From positions 1-9,075 of the forward strand of contig DAOWIV010000185.1 of NCBI GenBank assembly GCA_030640725.1: 9,075 bases of DNA, given 5' to 3'. Positions 1 through 6,519 of this stretch are shown here, one piece after another. The first letter of the stretch is position 1. Every line of letters begins with the position of its first letter. Under the pieces are notes generated by a model. That model made no database searches and was not told the DNA's origin. It saw nothing but the letters and a program-made list of their open reading frames with translations. The position numbers were made by a program, and so were the translations under genes. Origin of the DNA: Methanosarcinales archaeon. Lineage in GTDB: Archaea > Halobacteriota > Methanosarcinia > Methanosarcinales > Methanogasteraceae.

Positions 1-15
1 CCCCTTTATTTTTTT

Positions 16-161
16 TGTATGTGTTTAGCTGAGGCGAAAAAAACCACGAGATTTCACGAGATCGACACAAGAAGATAGTAGTACATATAAGATATTGGTG
101 ATATGTTTGCATTTTAGATCCTGCCCCCTCATACTTTCTCGTGGTTAGCTAAACACGTACA
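16..161. repeat. Long imperfect inverted repeat upstream of the salvage operon
   Basis: The left arm (16-50) and right arm (138-161) are reverse complements. A 15-base outer block (TGTATGTGTTTAGCT, 16-30) matches the right arm at 14 of 15 positions, and a 9-base inner block (AACCACGAG, 42-50) matches perfectly. The two left blocks are separated by an 11-base A-rich insertion (31-41) that the right arm lacks. The loop is about 87 bases and begins with a second CACGAGAT copy (43-63 holds two copies). It may be a regulatory site, a structured leader, or the remnant of a small inverted-repeat element; the sequence alone does not decide. Confidence 0.6.
80..95 (+). promoter_or_regulatory. Possible TATA box for the phosphorylase/deaminase operon
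   Basis: An A+T-rich CATATAAG stretch at about 83-92, behind purine-rich sequence, resembles an archaeal TATA box. It would place transcription start near 110-120 and give a leader of about 200 bases. It lies within the loop of the 16-161 inverted repeat. Other A+T-rich positions nearby could serve equally well, so this is weak. Confidence 0.25.
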
Positions 162-318
162 TTATCGCTTGTGAGTTTACTTCCGATTCACCCGTAGTGT
201 AATCCCTGTACACGCACTGTTATTTCAACTGCCAGAAGAAATTGGGAGGCACCGTAAACCAGAGGGCAGCCCCGGGTCACACGTTAACTTATTTACGCTG
301 CCGACCGAAGATGTAGAC

Positions 319-996
319 TTGAGTGATCGAATGCTTGGTATCATCACAGGGACGAGTCTGATCGGAAAGCAGTTTGAAGGCGCGAGAAAGACGATCAGAA
401 CCAGATACGGAAATGCAGAGATTTTTGAGGGTGACCATGCCATCTTCCTGCCGCGCCATGGCATGAATGCTGATATACCGCCGCATAAGATAAATCATCT
501 GGCAAATATCATGGCGCTGCAAAAATCCGGCGTGGTCGGCGTGGTCGGCGTATATTCAACAGGCAGCCTGAAGCTCGATATACCGCCGGGCACGCTGGTT
601 GTGCCGCACGATTACATCGACTTAGGTGGCTGCTTGACGTTCTATGATGATGAAATCAGGCATGTTGTGCCCGAACTCGACCAGGGCTTGCGTGATCGAC
701 TGATCAGGGCAAGCCATGGAAGGGACGGGGGCGTGTACGTCCGGACACGCGGACCCAGGTTCGAGACAAAAGCCGAAATATCGATGTTAAGCCGGTATGC
801 AGATCTTGTTGGCATGACCATGGCAAGCGAAGCGACCCTGTGCAGCGAAATCGGCATTCCTGTCGCAGCGATCTGCACCGTTGACAATTACGCAAACGGA
901 GTTTCCGACCAGGAATTAAGCTACGAGACCGTCACCAAAAATGCTGAAAAGAACCGCAGCATGGTTGAACAAACGATTATGAGGATGATTGAATGA
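319..996 (+). CDS. S-methyl-5'-thioinosine phosphorylase-like purine nucleoside phosphorylase
   Basis: This belongs to the PNP/MTAP family of phosphorolytic nucleoside phosphorylases, which split a purine nucleoside with phosphate. Visible motifs, numbered from the TTG start, are the phosphate-binding GTS near residues 11-13, PRHG at 45-48 followed by IPPHKINHLAN, TGSL at 81-84, GPRFET at 145-150, GMTMASE at 165-171 and VDNYANG at 188-194. The Asn in the last motif, where MTA phosphorylases carry Asp, suggests a 6-oxopurine such as methylthioinosine or inosine (inference). This agrees with the deaminase gene that overlaps its stop by ATGA. At 225 residues the length is slightly short for the family. 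The TTG at 319 is the longest start; ATG at 331 (MLGIIT) fits the usual N-terminus better and has GAGTGA just upstream. The frame stays open back to about 175 without a start codon. A 9-base tandem duplication near 532-549 encodes GVVGVV. Confidence 0.88.
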   Translation: MSDRMLGIITGTSLIGKQFEGARKTIRTRYGNAEIFEGDHAIFLPRHGMNADIPPHKINHLANIMALQKSGVVGVVGVYSTGSLKLDIPPGTLVVPHDYIDLGGCLTFYDDEIRHVVPELDQGLRDRLIRASHGRDGGVYVRTRGPRFETKAEISMLSRYADLVGMTMASEATLCSEIGIPVAAICTVDNYANGVSDQELSYETVTKNAEKNRSMVEQTIMRMIE

Positions 997-2258
997 GTCT
1001 TCTGTTAAAAGACACCGAGAACTATGGCAATGTCTATATAGACGGCGGCATCATCGCTGAGGTCGGATGTGCCGCTTATGAGGCGGATATTGTCATCGAT
1101 GCCAGCAACAAAGCGCTCGTGCCCGGCTTTGTGAACACGCATACACACGCCGCTATGACGCTCTTTCGAGGATATGCAGACGACCTCCCACTCCGGACAT
1201 GGCTGCAAGACTATATCTGGCCCCTCGAAGCGAAACTGACAGAGGAGGATGTTTACTGGGGCACAAAACTGGCGTGTCTCGAGATGATTCGGAGCGGCAC
1301 GACGGCTTTCAATGACATGTACTGGCACGCTCTTGCGAGCGCACGGGCGGTTGAGGATATGGGGATACGCGCCGCCATCAGCAACGTTTTCATCGACGTC
1401 GCAGGCGAGTCTGATGAAAGAGACGATGAAACGGTGCAGAAAGAGAACAGAAAACTGACAGAGAAGCTTCGGAGCGATTATTCGGACCGGATAATCCCTG
1501 CGCTTGGTCCGCATGCCATCTACACAGTGTCAGAAGAGAGTCTTTTGTGGACCGCAGAGTTTGCAAGAGAGAAGGAGGGGGACATGCTGATTCATATACA
1601 CGTCTCAGAGACCGAGCAGGAGGTAAACGACTGCATCGAGCGCACAGGCATGCGTCCTGTGGAATATCTCGACCATATCGGGTTCCTTGGTCCAAATGTC
1701 GTTGCAGCGCACTGTGTATGGCTCGATGACCGCGAGATCGCGCTGCTTGCAAGGCACGACGTCAAAGTGGCTCACAACCCGGTCTCGAACATGAAACTCG
1801 CTGTTGGCATGGCGATGCGTTATCCGGAACTTCGGGCAGCCGGAGTCTGTATCTCGCTTGGCACGGACGGGTGCGCATCCAACAACAACCTCGACATGCT
1901 CGAAACCGCCAAGTTCGCGTCGCTGGCACAGAAGGCGGCTGCAAACGAGCCTACCATGTTGCCTGCAGAAGAATCGCTTGCCTTAATCACAAAGAACGGC
2001 GCGGACGTGCTGCGCACAGGTGGCGGCAGCATAACAGAGGGCGGCGCGGCAGATCTGCTGCTGATCGACTTGCTGCTGCCAGAGATGACGCCGTTTCACA
2101 ATCTCGATTCTAATCTGGTATATTCGGCGCATGGAGGCTGCGTCGATACCACGATATGCAACGGAGTCGTGCTGATGCAAAACAGGGTCGTGCCAGGTGA
2201 GGCAGAGATTCTGCGCAGGGCATCGGAAGTGACTTATGATCTTGTGAACAGAGAATAA
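993..2258 (+). CDS. mtaD: MTA/SAH/5'-deoxyadenosine deaminase (amidohydrolase)
   Basis: This cytosolic amidohydrolase family enzyme deaminates the adenine of 5'-methylthioadenosine, S-adenosylhomocysteine or 5'-deoxyadenosine to the inosine form. Its 421 residues match the usual length (about 420). Metal and catalytic motifs are complete: THTH (His50, His52) inside GFVNTHTHAAMTLFRG, the HVSE motif (His203, Glu206), AHC (His240), and GTDGCASNNNLDM (Asp292). These are the signatures of the TM0936/MJ1541 group; the preferred substrate within the group cannot be told from sequence. The ATG start overlaps the preceding stop (ATGA), implying translational coupling. In methanogens that lack a direct MTA phosphorylase, this deaminase acts before a methylthioinosine phosphorylase, and the pair here reproduces that order. 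It ends in TAA, followed by an A+T-rich 42-base gap before hxlB. Confidence 0.93.
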   Translation: MSLLLKDTENYGNVYIDGGIIAEVGCAAYEADIVIDASNKALVPGFVNTHTHAAMTLFRGYADDLPLRTWLQDYIWPLEAKLTEEDVYWGTKLACLEMIRSGTTAFNDMYWHALASARAVEDMGIRAAISNVFIDVAGESDERDDETVQKENRKLTEKLRSDYSDRIIPALGPHAIYTVSEESLLWTAEFAREKEGDMLIHIHVSETEQEVNDCIERTGMRPVEYLDHIGFLGPNVVAAHCVWLDDREIALLARHDVKVAHNPVSNMKLAVGMAMRYPELRAAGVCISLGTDGCASNNNLDMLETAKFASLAQKAAANEPTMLPAEESLALITKNGADVLRTGGGSITEGGAADLLLIDLLLPEMTPFHNLDSNLVYSAHGGCVDTTICNGVVLMQNRVVPGEAEILRRASEVTYDLVNRE

Positions 2259-2273
2259 TTAAACATACTGTGA

Positions 2274-2287
2274 CCAATAATTATTGG
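2274..2287. promoter_or_regulatory. Perfect 14-bp palindrome before hxlB
   Basis: CCAATAATTATTGG reads the same on both strands and ends 13 bases before the hxlB ATG. The A+T-rich centre and the position between two genes suit an operator for a dimeric regulator, or a promoter core. No regulator is identified for it, and chance is possible. Confidence 0.4.
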
Positions 2288-2300
2288 CTGGTGTATATCC

Positions 2301-2939
2301 ATGTCACCTGAACAGAACACTATAAACGAACCCGAAGCGGCAAAGTGCACAACGCTTGCCGCATCGATGGATATCCTCACAAAACACATAACGAGGGCTC
2401 TTGAGGACCTTGACGTCGATTCAGTCTCTGATATGCTCGACATGATCCTTGATGCAAACGGCGTCTTTGTGATGGGAACCGGACGATCAGGTCTGGTCGG
2501 GCGGGCATTTGCGACGCGACTCATGCACCTTGGGCTGCGCGTGTATGTGGTCGGTGAATCGACCACGCCAGCGCTGCGCAAGGGTGATGTGGTGGTTGCG
2601 ATCAGCGGATCCGGCGAAACCATGTCCATCGTCGATCTTGGAAAGGTTATCAAGGAGATCGGGGCGGCATTGGTCGTTGTTACATCGAACCCGGAATCTT
2701 CTCTTGGAAGAATGTCAGACATAACCGTGAAAATATTTGGCAGATCAAAAGACGGCGGCGGGGACTATCTTGCACGACACCTGCTCGGGCAGTATGCAAA
2801 GCTTTCGGAACTTGCGCCGCTTGGTACCACCTTTGAGATCTCAGCACTCGTATTCCTTGACGCTGCAATCGCAGAACTGATGACGCGCATGGGAAAGCAG
2901 TCAACAGATCTCGAAGAGATGCATGACAAGCTCCAGTGA
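2301..2939 (+). CDS. hxlB: 6-phospho-3-hexuloisomerase (SIS domain)
   Basis: This sugar isomerase (SIS) domain protein interconverts D-arabino-hex-3-ulose-6-phosphate and fructose-6-phosphate. In archaea that lack the oxidative pentose pathway, the reverse ribulose monophosphate route uses it, together with hexulose-phosphate synthase, to make ribulose-5-phosphate. Motifs are GTGRSG (59-64) with LVGRAFATRLMHLG, the VYVVGESTTPA stretch (81-91), SGSGET (102-107), VTSNPESSLG (127-136), FGRSKD, and the diagnostic APLGTTFE (172-179). The 212-residue length includes an N-terminal extension of about 20 residues compared with short homologues such as MJ1247; the start at ATG 2301 has only a weak GGTG upstream. 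The partner synthase gene is not in this window. The permease begins 6 bases after the stop, suggesting one transcript. Confidence 0.92.
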   Translation: MSPEQNTINEPEAAKCTTLAASMDILTKHITRALEDLDVDSVSDMLDMILDANGVFVMGTGRSGLVGRAFATRLMHLGLRVYVVGESTTPALRKGDVVVAISGSGETMSIVDLGKVIKEIGAALVVVTSNPESSLGRMSDITVKIFGRSKDGGGDYLARHLLGQYAKLSELAPLGTTFEISALVFLDAAIAELMTRMGKQSTDLEEMHDKLQ

Positions 2940-2945
2940 GCAAGG

Positions 2946-3725
2946 GTGCAGATGCGAGTAGCCTCCTTACTCAGGCGGTATGCGGTTGAGATCGGCTCGC
3001 TATGCACTGCTATCATCATCTGGCAGCTCGTCGCAAATTATGTAGTGGAAAATGCCTTATTTCTTCCGAGTTTCACCGATGTCGTGGGATCGTTCTCGCA
3101 TGAATGGCGTAACATGGTCTATGATGCCAAAGTCAGCCTGATACACTTTGGAATCGGCATGATCACCGGATTGTGTGTTGCGGTACCGCTTGGAGTCTGC
3201 ATGGGCTGGTTTCCGATGATCAACCGGATTGCTGACCCGATTATAGAGATTCTGCGTCCGATACCACCTCTTGCATGGATCCCGTTTGCGATCATCTGGA
3301 TCGGGATCTCTCACACGTCCGCCGGCTTTATCGTGTTCGTGGGAGCCGTATTCCCGATCCTGATCAACACGTATGTCGGATTCCGTAATGTGCCAAAGGT
3401 TCTGATCGAGACCGCCATGGTGCTTGGCTGCACAAAAAACCACAGCCTGATCAGGCGGGTTGCGTTTCCGTCGGCGATCCCCCAGATTGCAACCGGCATC
3501 AGGGTCGCGATGGGCGTTGCATGGATGTGCGTGGTTGCAGCAGAGATGTTTGGTATGACGAGTGGAATCGGGTATAAGATACTCAACTGGTCATATTTTC
3601 ACAGAATGGATCATGTTATGGCTTATATGCTTCTTTTAGGTTTTATCTCACTTTCTATCGACCGGACATTCAGACATTTTGTCGAGCGGCGGTTGTCTAT
3701 ATGGCGAAAAGGGATGGTGACCTAA
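2946..3725 (+). CDS. ABC transporter permease, SsuC/TauC family
   Basis: This is an inner-membrane permease of the sulfonate/nitrate/taurine importer type. It has about six hydrophobic segments, near residues 16-33, 66-90, 108-122, 126-146, 186-205 and 226-240. The loop that contacts the ATPase is present: ETAMVLGC from Glu155, then RRVAFPSAIPQIATGIRVAMGVAW, the family's EAA motif. PIPPLAWIPFAIIW (105-118) is also typical. At 259 residues it is full length. GTG 2946 has GTGA about six bases upstream; ATG 2952 is an equally possible start. No ATP-binding subunit or substrate-binding protein lies on either side, which is unusual because the three are normally adjacent. The substrate cannot be predicted. 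It sits 6 bases after hxlB and is likely co-transcribed. Confidence 0.88.
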   Translation: MQMRVASLLRRYAVEIGSLCTAIIIWQLVANYVVENALFLPSFTDVVGSFSHEWRNMVYDAKVSLIHFGIGMITGLCVAVPLGVCMGWFPMINRIADPIIEILRPIPPLAWIPFAIIWIGISHTSAGFIVFVGAVFPILINTYVGFRNVPKVLIETAMVLGCTKNHSLIRRVAFPSAIPQIATGIRVAMGVAWMCVVAAEMFGMTSGIGYKILNWSYFHRMDHVMAYMLLLGFISLSIDRTFRHFVERRLSIWRKGMVT

Positions 3726-3857
3726 GTCTGGCAGCCGCATTCGCGTTTTGGTTCTGCAGGCGCAATCGTAACCTTGATAACGGCTGGTACCAATGCTATG
3801 ACCAACGCTATGATGTATTACTTGACAAAAGAGAGGAGATTTGTGAATGGACGTTGA
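3726..3857 (+). other. Open in-frame stretch after the permease stop, with a tandem 12-mer
   Basis: Directly after the permease TAA (3723-3725) the same frame stays open for 43 codons to TGA at 3855-3857, overlapping the start of the next gene by 11 bases. It reads as a hydrophobic run (GSAGAIVTLITAGTNAM), then YYLTKERR. No ATG or GTG stands at its beginning; TTG 3774 and ATG 3798 are the only internal candidates. CCAATGCTATGA (3790-3801) is repeated as CCAACGCTATGA (3802-3813), giving TNAM twice. It could be a remnant of a small membrane protein; the YYLxxER end faintly recalls DUF2061 proteins. It could also be chance. Confidence 0.25.
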
Positions 3858-4431
3858 CAAACCAGTGCGAGAAGTCATGTCACGACAGGTGATCACGGCA
3901 GATATCAATGAATCGCTTCCGAATATCGCAAAGAAGATGATCAAATACGATCGCTCAAGCGCCATCGTGACTGAAGACGAAAAACCGATCGGCATCATAA
4001 CCGAACGTGACATCTCTCGCAAGCTTCTCCCGGATGATAGAAAACCGAGTTCCGTATCGCTTTCTGAGATCATGACCTCCCCGCTGATCACCATCGATTA
4101 CTACGCGCCGGTCAGCGATGCGATCCGGATGATGCTCTCGCGCAAGATCAGGCGGCTGCCAGTCTTCCGGAACGAGGAACTCGTCGGTATCGTTACGAGC
4201 CAGGATATCGTTGCGGTATCAGCCGAGATGGGCAACACCCTTCGGGAACTGATGGAATCTGATCGCGAGTCGCTGCTGATATCCGAGTCAGATGGCAACT
4301 GTGATCTCTGCGGCAAGTATTCGTACCAGCTGACGATCGTTGATGGGAGATCACTCTGCGAGGACTGCGCTGATGCAATATGGCGAGAACCGACCGATTC
4401 TGATCATGGATCCGCATATTTAGAGGGATGA
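3847..4431 (+). CDS. CBS-pair protein with C-terminal zinc ribbon
   Basis: This small soluble protein has two CBS domains, roughly residues 7-60 (VREVMSRQVITADINES to GIITERDISRKLL) and 72-125 (LSEIMTSPLITIDYYAPV to GIVTSQDIV). A short acidic linker follows, then CDLCGK (Cys152, Cys155) and CEDC (Cys171, Cys174), spaced as a four-cysteine zinc ribbon. CBS pairs bind adenosine ligands such as AMP, ATP or SAM and switch a partner; the zinc ribbon may bind nucleic acid, protein or metal. Both roles are inferred from the families. Length is 194 residues. The ATG has AGAGGAGA about eight bases upstream. Its stop overlaps the Lrp start (ATGA), so it is likely translated together with that regulator and may supply it with a ligand signal. 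I assign no gene name. Confidence 0.85.
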   Translation: MDVDKPVREVMSRQVITADINESLPNIAKKMIKYDRSSAIVTEDEKPIGIITERDISRKLLPDDRKPSSVSLSEIMTSPLITIDYYAPVSDAIRMMLSRKIRRLPVFRNEELVGIVTSQDIVAVSAEMGNTLRELMESDRESLLISESDGNCDLCGKYSYQLTIVDGRSLCEDCADAIWREPTDSDHGSAYLEG

Positions 4432-4931
4432 GGCGGGTTGGGATGGATCTCGCGTTGAACGTGCTGGAAATCATCGAAAACGATCCCAAAATTGATATAA
4501 GTGAGATTGCATCGCTCACAGGCAGCTCGGATGGGGAGATCCGGGACTGCATCGGTGAACTCGAGTCAAACGGTACAATCCGCAAATATAAGACGGTTAT
4601 CGACTGGGATACGGTCAATAACGGATTTGTTTACGCTGTCATCGAGATAAAAGTATCTCTGGAGCGCGAAACCGGATACAATGTGGTTGCAGACCGCATT
4701 TCGAGATTTCCTGAGGTCCGGTCGGTCAGGTTGATCTCCGGAGATCATGACCTATCACTCACCGTACGCGGCAAATCGATGAAAGAGGTTGCGTTCTTTG
4801 TTGCAGAGAAGATTGCGACCCTGCCGCAGGTGCAGAGCACGGCTACCCATTTCGTCCTGAAGACGTACAAGGAGGATGGGGTGCTGCTGCATGAGCCAGA
4901 GCACGCCCACCGCCTCCCGATCGTGCCATAA
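4428..4931 (+). CDS. Lrp/AsnC-family transcriptional regulator
   Basis: The protein has an N-terminal winged helix-turn-helix (about residues 10-55, with ISEIASLTGSSDGEIRDCIGEL). A linker with YKTVIDWDTV (54-63) follows, then a RAM ligand-binding domain (about 68-142) carrying FPEVRSV, SGDHDLSL (105-112), GKSMKEVAFFVAEK and the QSTATHFVLKTYKEDGV tail. Such proteins are DNA-binding octamers or dimers that sense amino acids. The length is 167 residues from ATG 4428, which overlaps the CBS stop. ATG 4443 (MDLALNVLEIIE) matches the family start better and has GAGGCGG six bases upstream, so it may be the true start. The aminotransferase starts 14 bases after the stop, or 20 if ATG 4952 is used. 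That arrangement, regulator followed by aminotransferase, suggests it controls its own operon, though no operator is identified. Confidence 0.9.
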   Translation: MRRVGMDLALNVLEIIENDPKIDISEIASLTGSSDGEIRDCIGELESNGTIRKYKTVIDWDTVNNGFVYAVIEIKVSLERETGYNVVADRISRFPEVRSVRLISGDHDLSLTVRGKSMKEVAFFVAEKIATLPQVQSTATHFVLKTYKEDGVLLHEPEHAHRLPIVP

Positions 4932-4945
4932 CCATAAGGGGGCAA

Positions 4946-6139
4946 GTGCGCATGAAACGGACGTGGATATCAAACGTTGTACAGAGTGTGCCGCCATCAG
5001 GCATCCGCAGGTTCTTTGATCTGGCAAATCAGCTCCCGGATGCGATCTCACTTGGCGTAGGCGAACCCGATTTCGTGACCCCGTGGCACATCAGGGAGGC
5101 GTGCATCCATGCACTCGAGACCGGGTACACATCATACACCACCAACCAGGGGCTGCCAGAATTGCGCCATGAGATCGCAAATGCGTTTCACAGGGATTAT
5201 TCGATGGATTATGACCCTGATGATGAGATACTGGTCACAACCGGAGTTAGTGAGGGAATAGACCTCGTGGTGCGCTCGATCTTAAACCGCGGCGACGAGG
5301 TTATCATCGCTGAGCCGTGTTACGTCTCATACAAGCCGACAGTAGTCTTTGCGGGCGGATCACCAGTTACAGTCGCTGCAAAGCTCGAAGATGAGTTCAG
5401 GGTTACAGCCGACCGGATACAGGAGAAGATAACAGAAAAAACACGAGCGATAATGATTAATTATCCGAATAACCCAACCGGGGCAACGATGGGGAAAAAA
5501 GATCTCGAAGAGATCGCAGATGTTGCAATCGACCATGATCTGCTAATTATTTCTGATGAAATCTATGATAAACTCACTTACGATGGAAAACACACGTGTT
5601 TCTCGTCCCTGAATGGAATGAAGGAAAATACAATCGTGTTCAATGGTTTTTCAAAGTCACACGCGATGACCGGGCTTCGGATCGGATACGCACTCGGAAA
5701 TAGTGAGATCATCAGTGCGATGACGAAGATACACCAATACACCATGCTCTGCTCTCCAATCACCTCGCAGATGGCTGCCATCGATGCACTGCGGAACGGA
5801 GATGTGGAGATGGAGAAGATGGTGCGGGAATACGACCGCAGAAGGCATCTGATCATCAGCGGTTTGAACAAGATTGGACTGGACTGTTTCTGTGGGAAGG
5901 GGGCGTTCTATGTATTTCCGTCGATTGCAAGTACCGGAATGACATCAGAAGAGTTTGCAGAGCGTTTGTTACTCGAAAAAGGTGTTGCTGTCGTTCCAGG
6001 GGATGTGTTCGGGGACTCGGGGGCTGGATTTCTGCGCTGTTCGTATGCCGCCTCGAGGGCTGATATAAAAGAGGCGCTCCGGCGTATGGAGGAGTTTCTT
6101 GCCTCGATTCAACATACCGTGCAGTACAATGTGGCGTAG
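4946..6139 (+). CDS. PLP-dependent class I/II aminotransferase
   Basis: This cytosolic fold-type I aminotransferase transfers an amino group between an amino acid and a 2-oxo acid. Diagnostic segments are PPSGIRRFFDLA, ISLGVGEPDFVTPWHIREA, YTTNQGLPELR, NYPNNPTGATM (the cofactor-binding Asn-Pro motif), SDEIYDKLTYDG and the cofactor-lysine motif GFSKSHAMTGLRIGYALG, with Schiff-base Lys237 (from GTG). The length is 397 residues. AAGGGGG at 4936-4942 lies 3 bases before GTG 4946 and 9 before ATG 4952; I judge ATG 4952 the likelier start. The family includes aspartate, alanine and aromatic aminotransferases and the methanofuran enzyme MfnC, and sequence alone does not choose among them. It follows the Lrp regulator closely and probably shares its transcript. 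It ends in TAG and is followed by a long spacer. Confidence 0.92.
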   Translation: MRMKRTWISNVVQSVPPSGIRRFFDLANQLPDAISLGVGEPDFVTPWHIREACIHALETGYTSYTTNQGLPELRHEIANAFHRDYSMDYDPDDEILVTTGVSEGIDLVVRSILNRGDEVIIAEPCYVSYKPTVVFAGGSPVTVAAKLEDEFRVTADRIQEKITEKTRAIMINYPNNPTGATMGKKDLEEIADVAIDHDLLIISDEIYDKLTYDGKHTCFSSLNGMKENTIVFNGFSKSHAMTGLRIGYALGNSEIISAMTKIHQYTMLCSPITSQMAAIDALRNGDVEMEKMVREYDRRRHLIISGLNKIGLDCFCGKGAFYVFPSIASTGMTSEEFAERLLLEKGVAVVPGDVFGDSGAGFLRCSYAASRADIKEALRRMEEFLASIQHTVQYNVA

Positions 6140-6210
6140 AACCGCCGGGTTCTGCGCGTGTCATGGATAGTTTTTCAGGATTGGGTAGGTATGGGCGCCA
6201 CCACAACCTC

Positions 6211-6226
6211 GAGCTTTTCAAAGCTC
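6211..6226. other. Short hairpin after the aminotransferase
   Basis: GAGCTTTTCAAAGCTC can form a stem of six to seven pairs about 72 bases after the aminotransferase stop. No immediate T-run follows; a loose T-rich patch (TTAGTTTTGTTTC) lies near 6276-6288. It may contribute to 3' end formation but is not a convincing terminator. It also falls within a 38-codon open frame (6163-6279), which I do not call as a gene. Confidence 0.25.
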
Positions 6227-6328
6227 TGAAACCCTCGTGTGGGTGGATGATCGGGTTCTTGTTTGCAGGCGACTATTAGTTTTGTTTCACCAATAAAAAC
6301 ACTGAAAAAGTAAAATCAGTATAAATCA

Positions 6329-6373
6329 GTGTTAATCTGTGTCTAAAAACCTTTATTAGACACAGATCAACAC
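6329..6373. repeat. 18-bp inverted repeat (long hairpin)
   Basis: GTGTTAATCTGTGTCTAA (6329-6346) pairs with TTAGACACAGATCAACAC (6356-6373) at 17 of 18 positions around a 9-base loop. Partial copies of the same motif flank it (ATCAGT twice on the left, AACACAGATT at 6401-6410 on the right). Similar ACAGATTAACAC-type repeats are scattered in many archaeal and bacterial genomes (general knowledge, not checked here). It may be a dispersed repeat or part of a transcript's folded 3' end. Confidence 0.65.
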
Positions 6374-6420
6374 GGACTGCGAAGCACAGCCGTTGGCATA
6401 AACACAGATTGAGGTTTTCC

Positions 6421-6519
6421 ATGACATCGAATTCGCATAAAGACTCCACACGCTACCTGATCATGCCCGTAAAAAGCGCAGTTTACCGTGTGCCCGAGTA
6501 TATTGCCGATATTCAATAG
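6421..6519 (+). CDS. Possible 32-residue microprotein
   Basis: ATG 6421 is preceded by TTGAGGT (6409-6415) at an ideal five-base spacing, the best Shine-Dalgarno match in this non-genic region. The 32-codon frame ends at TAG 6517. The peptide is mixed in composition, with a basic/polar start (MTSNSHKDSTRY) followed by LIMPVKSAVYRVPEYIADIQ, and has no obvious membrane segment. After the TAG the frame stays open for 27 more codons to TAA 6601-6603, so it could also be a nonsense-broken 60-residue gene. I recognise no family. The proximity of the hairpins may instead mean it lies inside a repeat element. Confidence 0.3.
   Translation: MTSNSHKDSTRYLIMPVKSAVYRVPEYIADIQ

Noticed and set aside
1..318. 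A tRNA or other conserved RNA gene at the left end
   Set aside because: No cloverleaf, T-loop or anticodon arm can be assembled; only the inverted repeat is supported.
1005..1514. A 169-codon open frame on the minus strand
   Set aside because: It lies wholly opposite the deaminase, whose catalytic motifs are unmistakable; the frame is a shadow of biased codon use and matches no family I know.
3701..3892. A 63-codon plus-strand frame bridging the permease and CBS genes
   Set aside because: It overlaps two well-supported genes in another frame, has unusual residues (many Cys, Trp, Arg) and no ribosome site.
6163..6279. A 38-codon frame after the aminotransferase
   Set aside because: It has no Shine-Dalgarno, contains a hairpin, and shows no recognisable family; too weak to call.
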